This document shows, piece after piece, positions 48,166 through 59,560 of a stretch of 64,000 nucleotides of DNA. The translations under genes and the position numbers were made by a program. Within the stretch, counting starts at the first letter, position 1; every line of letters begins with the position of its first letter. Source of the stretch: Parasponia andersonii (Eukaryota > Streptophyta > Magnoliopsida > Rosales > Cannabaceae); assembly GCA_002914805.1 (NCBI GenBank), contig JXTB01000042.1, forward strand, positions 1,345,083 through 1,409,082, in the 5' to 3' direction. The notes beneath the pieces were generated by a model, which ran no database searches, had not been told where the DNA came from, and saw only the letters and a list, made by a program, of their open reading frames with translations.

Positions 48166-50546
48166 TGACATCCCACTTATCTTCTAGTTTATCCCATTTT
48201 ATTTTATTATTAATTTATTATTTTATCTTTATCTAAAATAAGTGGTAAGACTCACATTTAAAAAAAAAAAAAAACACCCACACACTCTCTCCTTCCCCTC
48301 TCTTTCTCTCGTTCTCCCTAGGCAAAACCAGAAGGAAAAAAAAAAGATCCAGATCTATCCCTCTCCATCTCACGACCTCCCCTATTAACTCACTCATCTC
48401 TCCCTTACTTCAGCTACTAAATTAGGCAATTTCAGGTCATTTGAAAAATGCTCAGCTTGTGTACCACCACCTCCCATCGACGCTGACGTTGTCCTCATGC
48501 TCGGAGCCACCGCACAAGATGTGGAGAAGTGAGGGAGCTCGCTTCCTCACAGGAATCTAGTTGCCACGGGTCTCGAGAAGCCATCCTAGTCGCCAACTCG
48601 ACTTGTCTAGGCCAGCATCGAGCTTCTTCAGCCTCCAGCCACCGCGAGACGCTGCTCACCAGAAATGGCGAGTTTTCTTAAGTTTGGCCATTTCTCGAAT
48701 TTGCAACATTGATATTCTTGTGATAACTTTCATAAAAGTCGTGTACTTGAGGTTTTTATGATTAAGAGCGGCATGAATAAGCAATGGAGAGGCTATGTTG
48801 ATAGATTTAAGGATCAGATCTAATTTTAGAATGTTTTTCAAATTAAAAACTGGTACTTTTCTAATTATTTTGAAAAAAAATAATATTTTTGTAATTATAT
48901 TTTGAAATAATTATTTTGGTCATGAAACTTATATTGGGGTAAAAGAGAAGGTTGAGACACGAATAAATACAGTGGTTTTGTATTAAATAAAAATCTAGAA
49001 GCAGAAAAATTTTCAATTTAAAAAAATAGTATTTTTCTAAATGTTTATAAAAATAGTATTTTTGTAACATTCGGATTTTAAACCCCATTTAAGGCTCGGG
49101 ACCTTAAAACTAAATTTTGACTTCGAATTTAGACTCTGTGAAATCGAAAGATAAATTTTAATATAAAATATGACTGTTTCAAAGTGGCACAAAAATCTAG
49201 GCACATGGCTCATGAATAGTGTTATTTTACGTGCCATAGGCCCAGTCTCACTTCGAGACTCACTTTTGACAAATTATATGTATAATCTAGCATTTTTGAG
49301 TGCTTTGATTTCAGTGGTTATTTCTATTTCTTAATTTGAAACTCAATTACAAAAGTCATTTTTTCAAGTAAGCTTACTAGAATCCCAAAACAACCGTTCA
49401 AGGACCTAGGTGACTAACAAGAGATTTTTCGAGTGTCATTAGTTTTGTATAGGTATCATCTCAAGGTAGGGGTTCAATTACATGGTTTTATACTTGTTAT
49501 GATTTATAATTACATTATAATTTATTTATAAAAAATCATGAATTTAACGACGATTGATAAATTGTTGAAACACATTAGATTATACTGGAATTGGACTGTG
49601 TGGAATTTTATACATATTTTAAAAATATGATTATAGGGTAATATAGTGGTGTACTACCCATATTATAGTAAATCCCAAAATAATGCTAAGTAGTATTTTT
49701 AAAACATTGTTTGGTGAATATTTTGGATAGTTATTGCATATCCTAGACCCATGCGCAGATTTTTGGTTGACATACCTCCGAATATTATCAGGATACCGAG
49801 TACCTTTGGTAATGGGTATTACAGGGCTGTGATGGGAGGATGAAAGCTCACTCATTTACATTGATTGATATATGATATGTACAATCATGTATTTTTGGTA
49901 TTGGTTTTGAATATGTGATTATTCTAGATAGTAATTATTTTGTAAACTTGATTTATAAATGGATTTAAAAGTATTAACCATGCAGGTTTAGTAAATTTGC
50001 TTCCATTCAAAAATGTAATTGAATTTCTAGCGAGCATGTGAATGCTCACTCCTCTACTTCTCCTACTTTTAGGTATTTGTCTACCTTGTACTTGCATTTC
50101 TATTCCTATTTCCTAGCGGGTATCTATACTCTGTTTACTTTCTTTCCTAGTTCAAATATTTAGCCAAGATTAGTAAATCTACTAAGTATGTGTATGAAGA
50201 TAGTTTTATTATTAATTTGAAAAGTTGAAACTTGAAGTAATTTTATGTAAATTATTTTGCACATTGGACTAAATTTTTCAGTTTGACTCAATTTACTAAA
50301 ATTTTATAATTTCTCAACAAGTATTCAAATGAGATAGGTGGAAATTTTCTTGAAATTTATCTGATATTTTTCTTAAGTAATTTAAAACTAATAAGAATTA
50401 TAATAATTATAGAATTCATAATGATTTAAGGACTAAAACAAAATTATCTAATATTTGATTTCTCCTTAATTTCATAAAATTAATATTTTATAATATTTTT
50501 ATTTAAAATTACTAAAAATTACCGTTTTTGATTTACGGTCGTAACA
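48166..50546 (+). repeat. 3' LTR of the LARD-like element
   Basis: 2.38 kb from TGACATCCCACTTATC to GGTCGTAACA, followed directly by TAACC. It lacks about 100 bp present near 44380-44480 of the 5' LTR. Open frames at 48561-48761, 48656-49237 and 49631-49855 are inside it and are not genes. Confidence 0.82.
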
Positions 50547-50555
50547 TAACCCATG

Positions 50556-50835
50556 GACAATGCCGTAGAGCAAAACCTACGAAGAAAAGTCTAGGAAAGA
50601 ATATGCTGCCTTGCAAAACCCCATTACCTAAAACGATAAAATGGAAGAAAAGGACTTGTCCCTATTGAGAAATAAAAAATTAGGACAACAAGCCTAAAGT
50701 TATGTGAGGCAATCGGCTAGCCAAGCAGTCCCTAGCATTGGCACATAGACCATAACTAGCCATACAGTCGGCTACTTAATTAATTACTCTCTAAATGTAT
50801 GCGAAAAACACAACTCATTCTGTGTAAACACAAAC
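50556..50835 (-). mobile_element. LINE 3' remnant (RNase H end), decayed
   Basis: The minus strand reads VADCMASYGLCAN near 50725-50765, the conserved end of the LINE RNase H domain, preceded by a decayed VVFFAYI and RVIN stretch and followed by a 3' trailer towards 50556. It has the same layout as 8560-9210 and 59230-59560. It lies between the LARD element and the 3' end of SABATH gene B. Confidence 0.55.
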
Positions 50836-51237
50836 CGCAGGCACTGTTTAATCTCAAGGAAGATTAATTTATACACTTTGCTTTATTAGCTGGTTGGATT
50901 ACAAAAGAAGAATTGCTCTCAGGCCAAGTATAATATTCGTAATGAAAATGTAATATTATAAAAGAAATTAAGGCTTTAAAACCCTATGTTCAAGCAGCTA
51001 CATAGCAAGCCCTATAACAACACATACATATATATATAAATATATATGCTTGGCTGACTATATAGATTTAGGCTCACTTCGATTCTAATGAAGAATCACT
51101 ACCGTCATTTAACACCATTTGAAGTACTTACCGAGTACCATTTCTTTAGTACTTATCTAGTATGTAAAATAAATCAGTCTTTTTTCAAAACAAATATATA
51201 AATAAATAAATAAAAGAGATTAATCAAATATCAGCTT

Positions 51238-54200
51238 TCACTCGAGGTTGCGCTTGAGCAGCAGGAAGAGTCCAATAGCAATACTTCCATCGTCGGCAGA
51301 AATTGGGGAGCGACCTGCTATTTTCTTGGAGTAACGATCGAAGAGCTGTTCTATAATTTGGTCACCGAACTGGCTATTGATAATGCTCTCGAATCCAGCT
51401 CTACATTCTTCCGGAGTGACCAATGGACGAAGCTTCCGAGGTTGCTCTTCCAATCTCAGTATTTCGAAACATTTATTTTTATGTACTATCCTACTTATCT
51501 CCTCCGGTGATGGGCTGAAGATGGGCAAGTTGAACGAGTCGATTTTTTCGTGGCATATTATTCCCTGCACAAGTTAAACCACTATAAGTATAAATGGTCT
51601 TGTTTTGAGGGACAATCCTGGAACATTCCCACAGCGGAAGTACTTAGATGGTCCTGTGGTAGTGAAGTCTCATTTTTTTAAAAAAAAAAAATCTATATAT
51701 AAATATCAAACACTTTTAAAAAAGCAATAATCAATTATTTTCACCAAAAACCAATAATACACTAATATGGTCATTTAAAAGAAAAAAGAAAAGGAAAAAG
51801 AATTAATAGGGTCTATTTAAGTTGTCACAAAAATGAATTTTATTGATCATGGAATTCGAAATACATAATTAAAACTAATTTGCCACAAAAGATATATATA
51901 TATATATATATAATGCTAGATGTACTAAATTTTTAATAAAAGATACGTAGTATTTGAATTGGCATTATTTAATTAATCACAAATAAATTAATCATATTCA
52001 CTAATTAAATACTATCAACTCACGTACTATGTATTGGTATTAAAAATTTGATAAAAAATTTGCTACAAATAGCATTATCTATATATATATATATAAAAAG
52101 CCACCAATTAGCCCCATCTTTTCCTCTCCGAAAAAAATAAAATAAAAGTTTTGCTACAAATAGCATTATCTATATATATATATATATAGCCACCAATTAG
52201 CCCCATCTTTTCCTCTCCGAAAAAAATAAAATAAAAGTAAATCCCCAATACTTATTGATTGTTCGTTGTTTTTCTTAACTAAATTAAAAGGTATTCCAAC
52301 TTAAAATCTCTGTTAAATACCATCTTGAAGGCTCGAATCACGTACATTATCTTGTCATCAAATTTTAAAAAGGTGTAAATACATAATTAGCTATTTGCCT
52401 ATTAATTTCCTCCAATCTCTTAACTTACGTTTTATCAAAATTATGCAGCTCAACAGGCAGTACTACATTTTACATACCTCATTAGCCATATCTACAAGGC
52501 TAGACTCCAGAGGTTCAAAAAGAGGACCAAGCGATGACTGCACTGGCGATGTCCCATCTTCTCGGCCGGACATCAGAATCACCATCAGCCCGCCGGGAGC
52601 GAGCTCTTCCGCTCGAGCGCTAAGAAATTTCTCCATATCCTCTTGATACTGATGCTTATAAGCCTCACCAACCTCCTTCCCGGCATTGGCATAGAAAATT
52701 CTGCCTTTGTTATACGCTGGGGAACTCGAGTCTCCGAGCTCCCTCGGAACCCTAGATAGCCACTGCAGCGCGTGGGACGAGTAGGCGAAGTTCAGCGAAG
52801 CCCTCGGAAACAGCCTGTCGTGGAATGAGCCTGGCGCGGAGGCAGCGAAGTATCTCCGTTCCTTGGGAAGGTTGGCGAAGAGAAAGTTGAAGTCGTTGGA
52901 GACGTGGTCGCTGAAGTAGACTTGGAATTCAGGGAGTGTCAAGGAACCATCATGGGAATATTTGATTTGGTAGGTTTTGGATACGGCTTCGATAATGGTG
53001 TCGATGGCGATGAACGTGTTTGGGCCGGTGGAGCAGCCGAAGTCGGCGATCCGGAATGAGTTTGAAACGGGGCAGAGATTCTGCTTGATGTCTAGGTTTT
53101 CTGTTATGGCGGCCACCAGCATTTCCTTGACATTTTCAGCTGCTTCTTTCTGTAGATCAATTACGCCAAAAAAAAAAAATTATCAATAGAAATGCAAATA
53201 AATAATGAACAATATGAGTGAGCATATATTTTAATCAATTTTATGGGACTCACTAGTCTTATAAGCTCAAATCAACTTTTTATGAAGAAATATTACTATT
53301 GCATAAAAGAGAAATCTTTTTTTTTTTGGACATTTCTAGTTATTCCTTAGAATTATTGGAACGATTTATATTCCAAGTGATGGATTGGGAATTGGGATAA
53401 TGTTACAGTTTGCAAACATTGAAGAATTAACTTATCATTACCGAAAATTTAGGAGTTCAGCACAATTTTATGTAAGTTTAATTAATATATATATATATAT
53501 ATACTAGAAGTGAAAAAGTCAAAATTAATCGAGCTTTGCTAAGCAATATTGCCCTTTTTTGTGGCACTAAGGTCACCGAATTCTTTAATTAGTGACCATT
53601 TAGTTGTTTAACTGAATAAATGACAAGAAAAGTTCCCGAATAAACCAATTAGTGATAAGTCTTTTTTTTTGGGTTAAAAATTATTTAATACTATTAAAAA
53701 TTAGACCAAAAACCAGGCTAGGTGCAATTAAATTAAAACCCTATTCTTTCAGATATGCAGACAATTTTTTAAGATTTGAGAATGTCTCTTATTTCTTTCT
53801 AAAAATTCACAATTTAACAAAAGAAGACCTTATCGTTACTAATTGGTTAATTTGGAAACTTTTCTAGTCATTTATTTAGTTCATGGACTAAATAGTTACG
53901 ATATAAGAAATTAAGACTTTTTTACAAACCTTTTTTTTTTCACTTCAAAAGAAAAATATTGTCCCCGTTTTCTCTCAATTTTACGAAAGAACCATAAAGG
54001 TTCCCGAATAAGACTATAAAATTCGAATTTCTAAAAGAAGCGTGTAAAATTAAAGGCATTGCCTTTAAGAGTAATAATAAGAATAGTAAAAATATTCATA
54101 TGAATGACAGTAATTATAATCATGTTTGAAAGAGTATTGATCCCTTTGAAGTATGTTACATTACTTTGAGTTTTATCTATACGTCTACGATTCTACATAT

Positions 54201-54279
54201 ACATATATACCTGTGGGTTGGAATTCTTGGCGTAACTGTATGGGCCATCTCCTCCAGTCATAGGAAATGATTCTTCCAT
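51238..54279 (-). CDS. SABATH family carboxyl methyltransferase (gene B)
   Basis: Second intact SABATH enzyme, 355 residues. Exons: 54211-54279, 52478-53149, 51238-51564, with GT-AG phase 0 introns of 1061 and 913 bp at the same places as in gene A. The start MEESFPMTGGDGPYSYAKNS is the family's canonical N-terminus, with Gln23 at the substrate carboxylate position. The SAM motif DFGCSTGPNT is at 59-68, FSDHVSNDFN at 102-111, APGSF at 128-132, and the active-site Trp153 lies in ALQWLSRVP. The C-terminal exon holds KIDSFNLPIFSPSPEEI and ends LFLLLKRNLE. It clearly differs from gene A in the cap region (GREDGTSPVQ against GIANGIHHSE), so its substrate may differ. A solo LTR begins about 370 bp upstream. 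No break seen. Confidence 0.93.
52059..52238. repeat. Recent 90-bp tandem duplication in intron 2 of gene B
   Basis: The unit TTTGCTACAAATAGCATTAT...CCGAAAAAAATAAAATAAAAG occurs at about 52059-52148 and again at about 52149-52238. The copies differ mainly in the length of an internal (TA)n run. Confidence 0.9.
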
Positions 54280-54923
54280 CTTTCTCTACCCACCCAAAAC
54301 GAGTTTGCTGCTTCGTTTTTCTTTAACCCAATTATAAAATGTTTGTAATGGAATTGGAAGAACTAATGAAAATGGAGTTTTAGATTTCTTTTTTCCTCCT
54401 CTCTCTCTTTTGAGAATGATCAACTCTCTTCAATTTCTCCTCTAATATAGGCCTAGAGGCATTAAGAATGACTTTCCCTGACCGTCCGTAAATTAAGGTT
54501 GAACAACATATCGTTAACTACATATTAACGATAGCACATTATTGTTCCTACAATTTGGCTCTGACCATTAAAAAGTTTCCAAGAGAAGGACACCACAAAC
54601 TATTTTCTTACGAATTTTGCGTACATTTGTCGCGTTTTCTACCATCCATTGAGTAAAATCCTAAATTTTTGTAAGGGTAATTAAGTAATTTTGCTTTGAG
54701 GGCAATTTGGTAATTTTGTATTTTGAATAAATTAATAAAATCTGAAATGAATTTGGTTTTGAATCTAATAAAGTCTAGGTGCATTTGGGGGCAAAAGTGT
54801 AAAAGAAATTTCAAACCGGGGACCAAACTGTAATTAAGGTGGGACTAAAATGAAAGAATCTTTTTAAATTGTGGCCAAAGTGGAATTTCAGAAACTTGAT
54901 TTTTCGGTCGTATCAGAATGCGC

Positions 54924-54929
54924 CACGTG
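54924..54929. promoter_or_regulatory. G-box (CACGTG) in solo LTR 2
   Basis: GCGCCACGTGTCCC, a full ACGT-core element of the kind bound by bZIP and bHLH factors. It lies 645 bp upstream of the gene B start codon. Effect on the gene is inference. Confidence 0.4.
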
Positions 54930-55625
54930 TCCCACTGCTACAGTTTTTGAAAAATTGCATTAAAACCCCCCATTTCTTCTTCTTCTCCACGGATACCCCC
55001 CAAACACCCACCGACGGAACTGTTCACCGTTCGCCGCCACCGTTCGCCGCCATGCCAGACGCGCCCGTCCGCCGTGAGCAGAAGACGCCGACGAGCCAGC
55101 GCCGGGTGTCTCCGTCGTGAACCGCCTCCTGTCGCCGGAGAAATCTCGGCCGGAAGATCGCGCCGCCGGATCGGTTTTTCGCTCGCCGTGCCGCCGTCCG
55201 ACGTCCGATCACCGTGCAACCACCACCGTTGGAATCGTCTCAACTCCAGCTTTGATTTCCGACCACTCTCAGCCTCCAACTCGGCTCCGGTGAGAAGTTG
55301 AATACTGTAGCTATTTATTTTAATATTTAAATTTTGTGGTGTTTTCGTAATTATTTCGGATTTGAGTTATTTTTCTCAAAAATTTATACCACATGAAAGA
55401 GGAGTTTGAAACATGAATTTTCATGATTTTTAAGTGTTAAAACGATATCCGGAAGGCTGTTAATTTTCGGGATGAAAATGTGGTATTTTCCTAAATATTT
55501 TCAAAAAGTGGTATTTTTGTAATTTTCGGATTTCGAGCCCATTTAGTGTTCGGGACCTCGAAACTGAGTTCTGACTTCGAATTTGGACTCAGTGAGGTCG
55601 GGACATGAAGTTTGATATAAAATAT

Positions 55626-56196
55626 NNNNNNNNNNNNNNNNNNNNNNNNNNNNNNNNNNNNNNNNNNNNNNNNNNNNNNNNNNNNNNNNNNNNNNNNNNN
55701 NNNNNNNNNNNNNNNNNNNNNNNNNNNNNNNNNNNNNNNNNNNNNNNNNNNNNNNNNNNNNNNNNNNNNNNNNNNNNNNNNNNNNNNNNNNNNNNNNNNN
55801 NNNNNNNNNNNNNNNNNNNNNNNNNNNNNNNNNNNNNNNNNNNNNNNNNNNNNNNNNNNNNNNNNNNNNNNNNNNNNNNNNNNNNNNNNNNNNNNNNNNN
55901 NNNNNNNNNNNNNNNNNNNNNNNNNNNNNNNNNNNNNNNNNNNNNNNNNNNNNNNNNNNNNNNNNNNNNNNNNNNNNNNNNNNNNNNNNNNNNNNNNNNN
56001 NNNNNNNNNNNNNNNNNNNNNNNNNNNNNNNNNNNNNNNNNNNNNNNNNNNNNNNNNNNNNNNNNNNNNNNNNNNNNNNNNNNNNNNNNNNNNNNNNNNN
56101 NNNNNNNNNNNNNNNNNNNNNNNNNNNNNNNNNNNNNNNNNNNNNNNNNNNNNNNNNNNNNNNNNNNNNNNNNNNNNNNNNNNNNNNNNNNNNNNN
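55626..56196. other. Assembly gap (N) inside solo LTR 2
   Basis: 571 N bases. Long open frames drawn across it are artefacts. Confidence 0.99.
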
Positions 56197-56730
56197 GTGT
56201 GGCTTGGCAAGCATGTTTGGTGTATGCTTGCAGTTCCGATCATCTTCATTGGTTGGTTCATACTCTGTATCATTTTCTCTAAGTCAAATTCATTTAGCCA
56301 TACGTAATATATTTACTGAGTGGATGTATGAGGATGATTTCAATATTTAATCGAGTACTCTGATATAAAAATGATTTTATGAAAATTATGGGCCTATAGT
56401 TTAAAATTGAATACTGTCATTAAATTTAATAATTTAAATAAAAGGTTTCAAAAATTTACTATTGATCATTTCTCGAGTTGGTCCAATATTAAAATTTACT
56501 TACTCTTGAGGACTAAAATTTAAATTTTAAGTACTCGACTTTTTCTGAAAATTTTGGGAATTTTTGTTTATCACTGTTTTCACTTAAATTTACTAAAAGT
56601 CATGGCCTTAGATTTTCGGTCGTGACACATTGGATTGGGACGCCACGTGAATAGAAAATCCTAATTAATTGAGCAAACGCTTCTCTCTACAGCAACCCTT
56701 ATATCGTACATCGATCTTTTAAAGGACTAG

Positions 56731-58887
56731 TGTAAAATCTGAAAATTTTTAGAGGCAAATTCGACATTTTATGGCTGAATGGCATAATTGTAATTTTTTA
56801 ATTTTTGGAATAAAACAATCAACATATCGGAATTTAAGAATTAGGTACTACAGTATTACAAATTGCATAAAAAGACCTCGGATTATATTTCTTCTTCATG
56901 AGAAGTCCTTGAGAGCACAAAAAGCCTAGAACTATCAAGTCTCACCGCCGCCACATGATGCTACCACTGGACCCACGTGTCATCCTGTGCAAAAGAGGAC
57001 TCGCCGATGAAGAGAACCTGACCGGTTTCGCCATGTTCTGGTGGCTGAGATCGGAGACTTCAGAATTACCGCCTCCGGCTTAGTTTTCCGGTGAAAGCTC
57101 CACCGTCCAATGTTGTCTCACATTATCGCCAGCACATGCAGCTCCCTCTCATCGTCACCGACCTTCTCCAAGTGGTATCACGGCTCAACTCGCTTCCAGT
57201 GAGATTTTCACTATTTTTACCGTTTTTGCCAACTTTGTAAAAAGTGATATTTATGTAATTATTTTAGTTACGTAATTTATTTACCTGAGGTAAATTTATG
57301 AGGTGAAAGAGGGTTAAAAATCATGAATTATTACAGTAGTAGAAATAAAAACGATATCTAGAAGTGTGGTAAATTATAATTAGAAAAATAAGGCATTTTT
57401 CTAAATATTTAAAAAAAATGATATTTATGCAATTTTCGGATTTTGAACTTAATTATTGCTCGGGACCTCGGAACTGAATTCTGAATTCAAATTTGGACTT
57501 AGTAAGGTCAAGATATGAATTTTAATATAGAATACCACTATATTTCGAAGTGGAACAAAAATTAGAATTTCGTGGCTCAAAATTGTACTATTCTACGTGA
57601 CACAGGCTAATCCTGCACTAAGCTTTTGAAAAGGTATATATCTAATCCAGTATTTTTGGATACTTTGAATTCAATGATAACCTCAGTTTCTCCATTTGAG
57701 GCTCTAGTAAAAAAAGATAACTTTAGTTTCTCCATTTGAGCCTCTAGTAAAAAAGTCACTTTTTTCAAGTGGACTTATCGAAATCTGGAAATTGCTCTTC
57801 AAACACTAGAGTGATCAACAAGGAGATTCTACAAGCATCTTTAGTTTGGTATTATTATCATATCAAGGTAGGGGTTCGATTACCTGATTTTATATTTGTT
57901 TTGAACTTTAATTGCATTACAATTTATTTATGAAAAATCGTAGTTTTACGATGAATTAAGAAATTGTTGTTAATTTTTAAATTATACTAGGATTGGACTA
58001 TGTAGATTATTATACATATTTTTATATTATGAATATGAGGTAAAATAACAGTGACCTGCCCATATATAGTAAATCCCAGAATAGTGCCAAGTTAGATTTT
58101 TAAAGCATAATTTAATTAATGGATACATAGTTGTTATGAACTATTATATATTGTAAATAGTACATGATCACACACTTGAGTTCCATTATAGCATCGTAGT
58201 ATTTTAGATTGCTGGTGAGTTACTACAACTCTAGTTGAGAGACCTAGACCATTGCACAGAATTTTACTGATACGACTACGAATAATGTCATGACGCTAGG
58301 TACTCTTGTTACAAAGGTATTATAGGGCCGTGATGGGAGGATAAGAGCTCACTATTTATTTGTTAATATATGATATGTATAATGATGTGGCTTTGGATTT
58401 AGTTTTGAATATATGATTATTCTTGATACCAATAATTTATAAATGAATTTAAAAGGTACTAACCATGTAGGTTTGAGAAATTGCATTTATTCAAAAAGGT
58501 AACTGAATTCATACTAAATATGTGAATACTCACCCTTTATTTTTCTCCTCTTAAGTAGTGCTCGGTATGATTTTAGAAACTCAGAAGAAAAATAGTGGAG
58601 AGGTAGTTACCTTTCTGAGAATTGGTAACTATGTAAAATATTTTTGTTTATTTAGTTGGCTTATTATAATACTTAAGAGTTCGTTTTACGGACTCAATCC
58701 GTATAATTATTGTGCTAGATTGTGAGACTGATGATAGTGATGCTTAGTTTGTCTAAATAAATTTCATTAAAAGTCTACGTCTAATGATGATCACAAAACT
58801 ATGAGAATTTCACTTTTAAAATTATTTTTATAAATTTTTTTAAAATAATTTTATTTTTGCTATTAGCCTAGGGTTTGGATCGTGACA
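56731..58887 (+). repeat. Solo LTR 3 (same family)
   Basis: 2.16 kb from TGTAAAATCTG to GGATCGTGACA, flanked by an exact ACTAG duplication (56726-56730 and 58888-58892). Its 3' end (TAGTGATGCTTAGTTTGTC, then GGGTTTGGATCGTGACA) is the closest match to the LTRs of the Tekay/Del element at 29493-39835. A 40-bp unit is tandem at 57676-57715 and 57716-57754. Only about 100 bp separate it from solo LTR 2. Confidence 0.9.
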
Positions 58888-58892
58888 ACTAG

Positions 58893-59229
58893 ACTCCAAA
58901 GGACTCAAAGTGGACTAACATAACACTGAAGCAGAGAAGTTGAATGCTCTGACTGTCCAATTAAGGGTGGAGATCCTAGCAGATAAGGTTGAGCAGATCC
59001 TGAAGATCACTACAAGTGGGAAGACGAATTGACTAATCTGAATTACTAGAGACCATCCTTAAGACTCCCTCAAAGTAGGATTATCCCAGTGGCTATAGAT
59101 CCTTAACAAGACAAGGTGTAATTCGAAAAAGCATTAGTTATCTTTTGCTAACTGGGAAACCCCTCGAAATATTTTTTTGTAATTTGTGCAACATGGAGTG
59201 GAATGTTTTTTCTTTTTTTTTTTCCCCTT
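58893..59229. other. Non-coding stretch, no gene seen
   Basis: The plus strand has a broken reading stretch (LLETILKTPSK, SLTRQGVIRKS) that could be a decayed element or gene piece. I cannot assign it. Confidence 0.35.
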
Positions 59230-59560
59230 TTTTTAGAGTACTTTTTATTTAAGAGCGAAGATCACTCAACACCAGATTACAAACAAAGGTAGGTGTCTCA
59301 TTGAACCAAAAACTATTTAGAAGAAAGTAAACCAAACTAAGCCAGGTCATATGCAACTTTGCTCCTAGAGCGAGGAACAAATTTACAAGAGGCATCACCC
59401 AGCTTTCTTAACATGACTAAAATGTCAGAAATAAAAGGACTAGCAGCTATCATGGAAGAATTAATCCTAATAGCAACTGCCGCTGCTTATACTTTCTAAG
59501 TATTGATTTGAACGCCTTTAGAAATGGAAAATTTGAGACCCTCCCTTGTAGCCATGCAAT
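59230..59560 (-). mobile_element. LINE 3' remnant with RNase H end, decayed
   Basis: The minus strand reads ATREGLKFSISKGVQINT near 59500-59555, then SPFISDILVMLRKLGDASCK and FVPRSRSKVAYDLA near 59360-59440, the C-terminal half of a LINE RNase H domain, with stops in between. A T-rich run on the plus strand (59200-59240) is the likely tail side. The open frame at 59450-59647 overlaps it in another frame. Confidence 0.7.

Larger units (their letters stand above)
42855..50546 (+). mobile_element. Long-LTR retroelement without recognisable genes (LARD-like), with nested hAT fragment
   Basis: 7.7 kb bounded by an exact TAACC duplication (42850-42854 and 50547-50551). LTRs lie at 42855-45296 and 48166-50546, and a primer site at 45301. 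The 2.9-kb interior shows no gag or pol similarity; it holds non-coding DNA and a fragment of a hAT DNA transposon (about 46080-47525). This fits a large retrotransposon derivative mobilised by a related Ty3 element, or a Tekay-type element whose genes were lost. The LTRs are only about 85% alike by eye with several length differences, so it is much older than the copia element. Confidence 0.72.
54652..56627 (+). repeat. Solo LTR 2, upstream of SABATH gene B
   Basis: About 2.0 kb (571 bp of it N) ending GGTCGTGACA. An exact CATTG duplication at 54647-54651 and 56628-56632 fixes both ends. It shares with solo LTR 1 the GTAAAATCCTA start, the GC-rich patch (54990-55300), and the CATTGGTTGGTTCATACTCT...ATGTATGAGGAT end block. 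The open frames at 54869-55301 are the GC-rich LTR segment and not genes. It lies head to head with SABATH gene B, whose start codon is 373 bp away. Confidence 0.88.

Noticed and set aside
54869-55301. GC-rich proline/arginine open frames on both strands
   Set aside because: They are inside solo LTR 2 and overlap each other; similar GC patches occur in the other LTRs of the family.
55491-56282. Long open frames of 220-260 codons
   Set aside because: They consist almost wholly of N bases.
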